Positions 26,213 through 30,838 of a DNA stretch of 30,838 nt are shown in pieces (positions within the stretch are counted from its first letter, which is position 1; the number at the start of each line of letters is the position of its first letter). The DNA is from Halocafeteria seosinensis. Lineage: Eukaryota; Sar; Bigyra; Bicosoecida. The translations under genes and the position numbers were made by a program. A model generated the notes under the pieces. That model saw only the letters and a program-made list of their open reading frames with translations, did not search any database and was not told where the DNA came from. The DNA lies in contig LVLI01000307.1 in NCBI GenBank assembly GCA_001687465.1, positions 1 to 30,838 of the forward strand. The letters are read 5' to 3'.

Positions 26213-28067
26213 CTACAATTGAATAAGATGAGGACCAAGAGGGCGAATCTGGAAGTAGCTAATGCATTCGAGTACCCAGCTCATATCCACAACCGGTGCA
26301 TCCGCTGTTTCTCTTAGCTTCGATCGACTCTTTCCCGATAGCGAGCCCGCATGCGCCACCACAATTACAATTCGCCCCTTTTCGGTGGAGGGTATCGAAC
26401 ATTGCGCCCTCAAAGCCGTATGAGACTTTATCGTACGGCCTCCAGCAGCTTCGATAATGTTTTGCGCATCCTTCAGAGGAAGCGGTCCTAACTTGCCATG
26501 AATGTAAAACGTGTGATCGTTAAACAAGGGATTGCCGCCTTCTTGAGCTGATTTGCGCGAACTGATTGCTCCGTGCTTGGCGCATGTGTCTTCTGATATT
26601 TCAAACATCCTCTCGTCCAGTTTGCATCCTGTCTCCAAGCACTGGTTAACCCACTCCATAGATACGATCCACGCGCCCGTAGCAACTCCTAGCAAATATT
26701 TAACAGTACGCAGACAACGACGACTCTGAGCACTGCAGTCTTCTAGTTTAGTAACAACATGTGTGGTAATATGCGGCAAGAATTCCTTTGATACAGTGAC
26801 TGAGTACTGTAGCTCCTGTTCCGTATTTAGCATTTCTTTCAATCGTTGCAGCTTCTGCTGCTCTTCGTCATTTAAACCTGTCCCGACAATAGTGAATGTC
26901 ATTCCTGTATAGTTTTTGTGCGTTCGTTTTTGGATGCTGGTAGACGCTTGCTGCTGCCCTTTGGCACTAGTTTCGGGAGATCCCCGCCTCAGTTGAGAAC
27001 TCTTTTCGGATTCATAAACATTGGATCCATGCATTGCAGTATCGCCATCCCATGCGTTGTCTCGCTGGATGACTACACTGTCATTGTGTCTACATGTGCC
27101 TGAAGTAGAGTGAGAGTTTGACTCCACAGCATGATGAGCCAGCGTAACACTCTCGGAGCGAGTAACAGCAGCGTCACTGGTACCTCGCTTAGCATTTTCG
27201 TTTTCGTCAGGCTCATGCGTAGTGCCATGAGACTGTAAAACGGTGGTGCCTGAGCTCGAGTTACTACCAGCAGACGCCAACATTGGCATGTCCCATGGTG
27301 AGCCGTGCTGCATCACGGTAGTATCTCCAGTGGTCTCTGGTGTCTCATTATTGGACTCTTCTTTATTTTCGTTATCCGTTCGTCCGTTGTCGGAGCACAT
27401 CTTAAACATGTTTTCAACATCTTCTAACGTGGCGTCTTCTTGTTCGCCGTTCTCTTGCCCTGCTGTCACTAATTCGTTGTAACTTCCAGCAGGGTGCTCA
27501 ATTTTCTGGAGTTTATTTCCAATTTCCATCAATTTTCGAGCCGCACCTACACAATTATTCTGTGAAAAAAGCCAAAGTTTGCCAGACATCATCATCAGTG
27601 ATACTCCACTGGAGCGCGCGCAGGGCGATACATACGAGTTGATAATTTCTCAGTGGTGCATTCGACCACGTTGGCAAATTACATTCCGGGCAAACATTTT
27701 CCTCGGCAAGTGCTTCCTTGATGCATGCTCTGCATATTGAACCAAAAAATTTTACGCAATTATCAAAGTGGGAACCATCCAGATCTCAATTCTTCCTCGG
27801 AGCCATGGAATTCAAATGAAAAGCGTTAACTAGCTCCAATTCAAATGAGGTTCTGGAGGCTTACCCGCAGAAATCATGTCCACAAGGGATAGAATGGGCA
27901 TCATCCAGCCAGCCATCGCTGCACACGTAAAATACACAACATATAGGACGTGAAGAATGTAGAATAGGGACCTCAATGGAGCTGTATAGAGCGGAATCGT
28001 ACCATTGCCGGCATCGTCCTGCTTCCGGCAAGGACTCCAGGGCCTCTATTTGCTCCGATGAAAGCAT
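26213..28067 (-). CDS. BRCA1/BARD1-like protein: RING plus tandem BRCT
   Basis: Four exons read leftwards: 28067-28003, 27918-27865, 27729-27636 and 27559-26213, giving 519 residues. Introns are 84, 135 and 76 nt. Splicing assembles a complete C3HC4 RING from three exons: C19, C22, C34, H36, C39, C42, C53 and C56. It is followed by CNLPTWSNAPLRNYQL and a helix, as after the BRCA1/BARD1 RING. A long Ser/Thr/Asn-rich disordered middle precedes two BRCT repeats (about 286-390 and 415-515). Signature stretches are HITTHVVTK, LRTVKYLLGVATGAWIVSMEWV and APVVDMSWVLECISYFQ. The TVK of BRCT1 matches the BRCA1 phosphopeptide-binding Thr and Lys; the usual Ser-Gly is GTG here. No ankyrin repeats are present, so the layout is BRCA1-like rather than BARD1-like. 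The likely role is an E3 ubiquitin ligase in DNA damage response and homologous recombination. Confidence 0.88.
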
Positions 28068-28308
28068 TCTCAAATATGGACTCTTCCCTACTAGGATACA
28101 TTAGTAAGGCTGTGTAAGGAAGGAGAGGGGCACAACTCTATGATATACGCTCAAATAAAGGGGATGACTTTTGATCAAAAGGCAACGAAAAGTTTGTCGC
28201 CTTCGGATCAAGCTCCAAAGGCTTTTCCAACCTCTAGAGGCACTTTTCTGGACACTGTTGTACACTATTTTCATGATATCCAAGCTGTATATATTAGGAC
28301 TAATAGAA
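28068..28308. promoter_or_regulatory. Divergent promoter region with a 14-bp palindrome
   Basis: About 240 bp separate the start codons of the BRCA1-like gene and the SDHAF3-like gene, so it should hold both promoters. It contains the perfect palindrome CTTTTGATCAAAAG at 28168-28181. An open frame extends leftward from 28309 through part of this stretch, but it lacks conserved sequence. Confidence 0.4.
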
Positions 28309-28791
28309 ATGAGTAGCAGAAGTGTGCCGTTGAACCTGTATCGTCGCATATTGCGTCTACATCGTGTCAAATTACCTCAGGACATGAGGTCTTTGGGAGA
28401 TTCCTACGTCAGAGACGAGTTTAAGAGGCATAAGGAGGCCGATGAAGGGTTTGTGAGGAAGTTTCTCATCGAATGGAAGCAGTATGCTGATCAACTTGAG
28501 GAGCAACCGGATTCAGGCATGAGGGGCTTTGATGCTCTGCGCAGTGAGCAAGCGATTGTAGAGGAGGAAGCAGCCATGGAAGCCTTTAAGATAGGCAAGA
28601 ATCTATCCGACGAGGAGCTCGAATCCCTTAGTCCCGAACAGAAATTGCAGCTGCAGAATCTGCGCAAGGCGACCAAGGAAGCCTATGGGGTGAGCACCCA
28701 GGAGGAAGAGGAGAAGAAGGCGTCGCATGACATGAGCCTCAGTATTTCTGAATCCAATGCATCACGAGGACCCAATGGGAGCTCAAGATGA
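28309..28791 (+). CDS. SDHAF3: Succinate dehydrogenase assembly factor 3 (LYR/ACN9 family)
   Basis: An intronless frame; with the start at ATG 28309 it encodes 160 residues. Residues 7-55 match the ACN9/SDHAF3 pattern: L10-Y11-R12 begins LYRRILRLHRVKLPQDMRSL, followed by GDSYVRDEFKRHKEAD and FLIEWKQYADQLEEQ. LYR proteins of this type act in the mitochondrial matrix and help mature the iron-sulphur subunit of complex II. The region after about residue 75 is an acidic, Glu-rich extension not typical of the short family members. An upstream in-frame ATG at 28255 would add 18 hydrophobic residues; I preferred 28309 because it sits just before the conserved region. Confidence 0.9.
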   Translation: MSSRSVPLNLYRRILRLHRVKLPQDMRSLGDSYVRDEFKRHKEADEGFVRKFLIEWKQYADQLEEQPDSGMRGFDALRSEQAIVEEEAAMEAFKIGKNLSDEELESLSPEQKLQLQNLRKATKEAYGVSTQEEEEKKASHDMSLSISESNASRGPNGSSR

Positions 28792-28918
28792 AGAGGTAGA
28801 CGGAAGAGGATGAAGAGTATTTGACTCGTTGGAGGACGAGTTTAGACGCCAGAAACGAAATCTTGGACCGCAAGTCTTCCGGTGTTGAATGTAGTTGTGG
28901 ATCGAGTCGTGTGCCAGA

Positions 28919-30838
28919 CTACGGCACAATAAATGGCTCCAAGTCGGCAAAGTCGTCCATCGTACCCCCTCGTGGTAGCTCTTCTGCCCATTCCTCTATA
29001 ATTGGATTGGCGGTACTTCTGCTGCGTTTTTTAGAGCGATGTCTCTGAGAGTTTGACTTCTTTTTAGCATTTCCTCTTGCGCTGCTTTGGGCACTCTTTG
29101 CTTCTCTTCTTCCCGCTTTCGCAAGGCTAGAGTTCGCTATTGAATTTGCAGCTGTTTTGGCATCTTCTGCAAGATCGCCCTTATCAATCTGTTGAAGTAC
29201 GTCCGCGACCTGTTGTGCTATTGTGCTCGTCCGTCTTAGAAACAACCTGGTGGCTTTTTCAGAAGGGCGATGGGTGGCCTTCCATCTGCCAATGCTCTCT
29301 ATTGAGCGGCTAAGTGTATGCCAGTCGATTACGTTAAGAGTATAGTCCCTTGCTGTTGCAGAACTTAGTATTGTATAGGTCAATTCCAGAACTGTTTCTG
29401 TTAAGGAAAAAAGTGCACGCTCCATGGTAGCACTAACTCCCATAGAATTTCCTTGGTTTTCATTGCCGTCTCCATCGGGAGCTGCCTCGTCAGTTTCGGA
29501 ATCTTCTTCCATCTGCTCCTCGTCTATCACCCGAGACTGGTCGGTACCCTCCGCATTAGCTATTTGAGATCCACCCGAATATTCGGTAGAAGTTGCCTCC
29601 ATTGCCACTGTCTCATCGCCCGTACAGTGTCTCTGCGAAAATTCAGTCGATAGCTTGTCGTCGCATAGGACATACACGCTGTCACTTTTCAACAGGTAAT
29701 CGGCTGCCGTATTTGGTACAACTACACAGCCTTTTCTCGGAACAGAGGCATCAACACTCAGCTTTTGAGCTAGCGGAAGTGTCTTCTTTCGCTCAAAGAA
29801 AAGAACCACAGTGTCAAGTACCTCGTTTAGAAAAACTACAATATGTTTTGCTGCAAGCGGTGAGGGCAACGTATCCCACCAGGCAACGTCCATATAATTG
29901 CGTAAGCACTTCCTCGTCTCATTTAAGGCTAAGTCTCCCGAAGGAAGACAAAACCCTGTATATGCAACGGTAGAAGAAACAGGTTTGATGCGCTGCTTCA
30001 CCCAGGTTACATCAGAAGTATCCTTCCTGCGTCCCCGGATATTACTTCTCTTTGGAATCAAAAGACGCATATTGATGCAGTTAATCTTGTATAATTGACC
30101 ATCTTCGTCTTCAGAATAATAGCCCTGATCTCTTATTCGACAATATGTGGTGATTGGTAACGTTATCCCCAGTGCTCCCCGACAAACGAAACGGGCGACG
30201 TCTTGAATACATTCGGTAGACCAAGGGATCGACTCCGCCTGCAGAACGCACGTTAGAAGGGTAGAGACAAAGTGTCCCACAAGCATGCGAGACCGTAGCT
30301 CAATATCAAACACAGACTGCAAGAGGAGAAGTATTCCGCCCTCGAGATAATGAAGACTGTGGTCTGGAAACACAGTGTCCCATGCGATAGGACGGACACT
30401 CACGACATTGCACATAAAGCTAGTTGCGATATCACTATCACCATCAGGCAGTCGGTCATTCAGTTTTATCAGCAGCCTGGAGCTCCTCTCTTCAGCCCTC
30501 GTTGGCCCATCACCAAATGCCGGATTACAAATCTCGACTGTAGTGCGAATAGCATGCAAAAATCGGCGGAATACAGAAGGAGAAGTTGACAGAAAATACT
30601 CGCCATAGAATGCATGGCACAACAGTGACATAACCCGGCACAATTCCACTTTAAGGGGTGTAAAAATGTCCTGTCCCATAGCGGTTGCGTTGCTACTTTC
30701 TCGAACTACGTTTTCTCCTCCGTGCAGGAGGCACATCAGAAAATTGTTCATTTGGTCTCCCAAAGCCCCCTTCGCTTCGTGTAGTGGTTTCGGAATATTC
30801 GTCAATAGTCGAGCTATAACATGTAGTAACAATGAGCG
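28919..30838 (-). CDS. Large unrecognised protein, 5' end outside window
   Basis: An open frame runs leftwards from the window edge to a stop at 28919, giving 639 visible residues. No ATG in the visible start is convincing, so the gene continues to the right. The first 400 residues are helix-rich with repeated Leu-rich segments (SLHYLEGGILLLLQSVFDIE, HIVVFLNEVLDTVVLFFERK), compatible with a HEAT/ARM-type scaffold, though no repeat consensus is clear. An acidic patch (about 440-480) follows. Near the C-terminus is a strongly basic KKKSNSQRHRSKKRSRS tract that could be a nuclear localisation signal. The protein ends with an acidic-hydrophobic MDDFADLEPFIVP tail. I do not recognise the family. 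It is convergent with SDHAF3, 127 bp apart. Confidence 0.75.
   Translation of the reverse strand, partial: RSLLLHVIARLLTNIPKPLHEAKGALGDQMNNFLMCLLHGGENVVRESSNATAMGQDIFTPLKVELCRVMSLLCHAFYGEYFLSTSPSVFRRFLHAIRTTVEICNPAFGDGPTRAEERSSRLLIKLNDRLPDGDSDIATSFMCNVVSVRPIAWDTVFPDHSLHYLEGGILLLLQSVFDIELRSRMLVGHFVSTLLTCVLQAESIPWSTECIQDVARFVCRGALGITLPITTYCRIRDQGYYSEDEDGQLYKINCINMRLLIPKRSNIRGRRKDTSDVTWVKQRIKPVSSTVAYTGFCLPSGDLALNETRKCLRNYMDVAWWDTLPSPLAAKHIVVFLNEVLDTVVLFFERKKTLPLAQKLSVDASVPRKGCVVVPNTAADYLLKSDSVYVLCDDKLSTEFSQRHCTGDETVAMEATSTEYSGGSQIANAEGTDQSRVIDEEQMEEDSETDEAAPDGDGNENQGNSMGVSATMERALFSLTETVLELTYTILSSATARDYTLNVIDWHTLSRSIESIGRWKATHRPSEKATRLFLRRTSTIAQQVADVLQQIDKGDLAEDAKTAANSIANSSLAKAGRREAKSAQSSARGNAKKKSNSQRHRSKKRSRSTANPIIEEWAEELPRGGTMDDFADLEPFIVP

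Noticed and set aside
1-30838. tRNA, rRNA, CRISPR, transposase or viral sequences
   Set aside because: I looked for their characteristic patterns on both strands and found none that I can support.

Overview
This window looks like nuclear DNA of a gene-dense unicellular eukaryote (a protist or alga). Genes are spliced and lie on both strands. They include TFIIH p44, CWC22, a BRCA1-like protein, dolichyl-diphosphatase and an SDHAF3-type LYR protein. The standard code fits: TAA, TAG and TGA all end conserved reading frames. I placed 29 introns by hand from GT-AG sites, reading frame and family conservation. 26 of them are 60-76 nt long; the exceptions are 52, 84 and 135 nt. I cannot name the lineage. 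A single sperm-tail PG-type motif hints weakly at a flagellated relative. One ambiguous base (n) sits at 21861.

Layout, left to right. 1-157 (-) holds the first part of a gene that runs off the left edge. 158-1148 is non-coding and contains a hairpin with a direct repeat and a 24-bp GC-rich palindrome. 1149-2958 (+) encodes a FAIM1-like domain joined to a tail with seven FDPF motifs. 3515-5435 (+) is TFIIH p44/SSL1, convergent with an SPFH/band-7 membrane protein at 5753-7202 (-). 7834-9037 (-) is a decayed copy of the orphan secreted or membrane-anchored protein at 9378-10220 (-). 10802-11842 (-) resembles CD2BP2/LIN1 without its GYF domain. 12073-13664 (-) is an unrecognised coiled-coil protein, head-to-head with an STPGR-motif protein at 13983-16063 (+). 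An 18-bp palindrome lies between their starts.

Right half. 16060-17011 (-) is dolichyl-diphosphatase; its stop codon overlaps the stop codon of the STPGR gene. It is divergent from a membrane-anchored M14 zinc carboxypeptidase at 17142-19811 (+). Two small spliced genes follow at 20306-20581 and 21517-22000 (+). 22988-26026 (+) is the splicing factor CWC22, convergent with a BRCA1-like RING plus tandem-BRCT protein at 26213-28067 (-). That gene is divergent from the SDHAF3 homologue at 28309-28791 (+). A large unrecognised protein (28919 to the right edge, -) is cut by the window.

Most genes are unrelated housekeeping functions: transcription and repair, splicing, N-glycosylation lipid recycling, respiratory complex II assembly and DNA damage response. 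There is no operon-like logic. The points most worth checking are the FAIM1-FDPF fusion, the BRCA1-architecture protein, the orphan protein with its decaying tandem copy, the overlapping stop codons, the degenerate p44 RING and the long palindromes.
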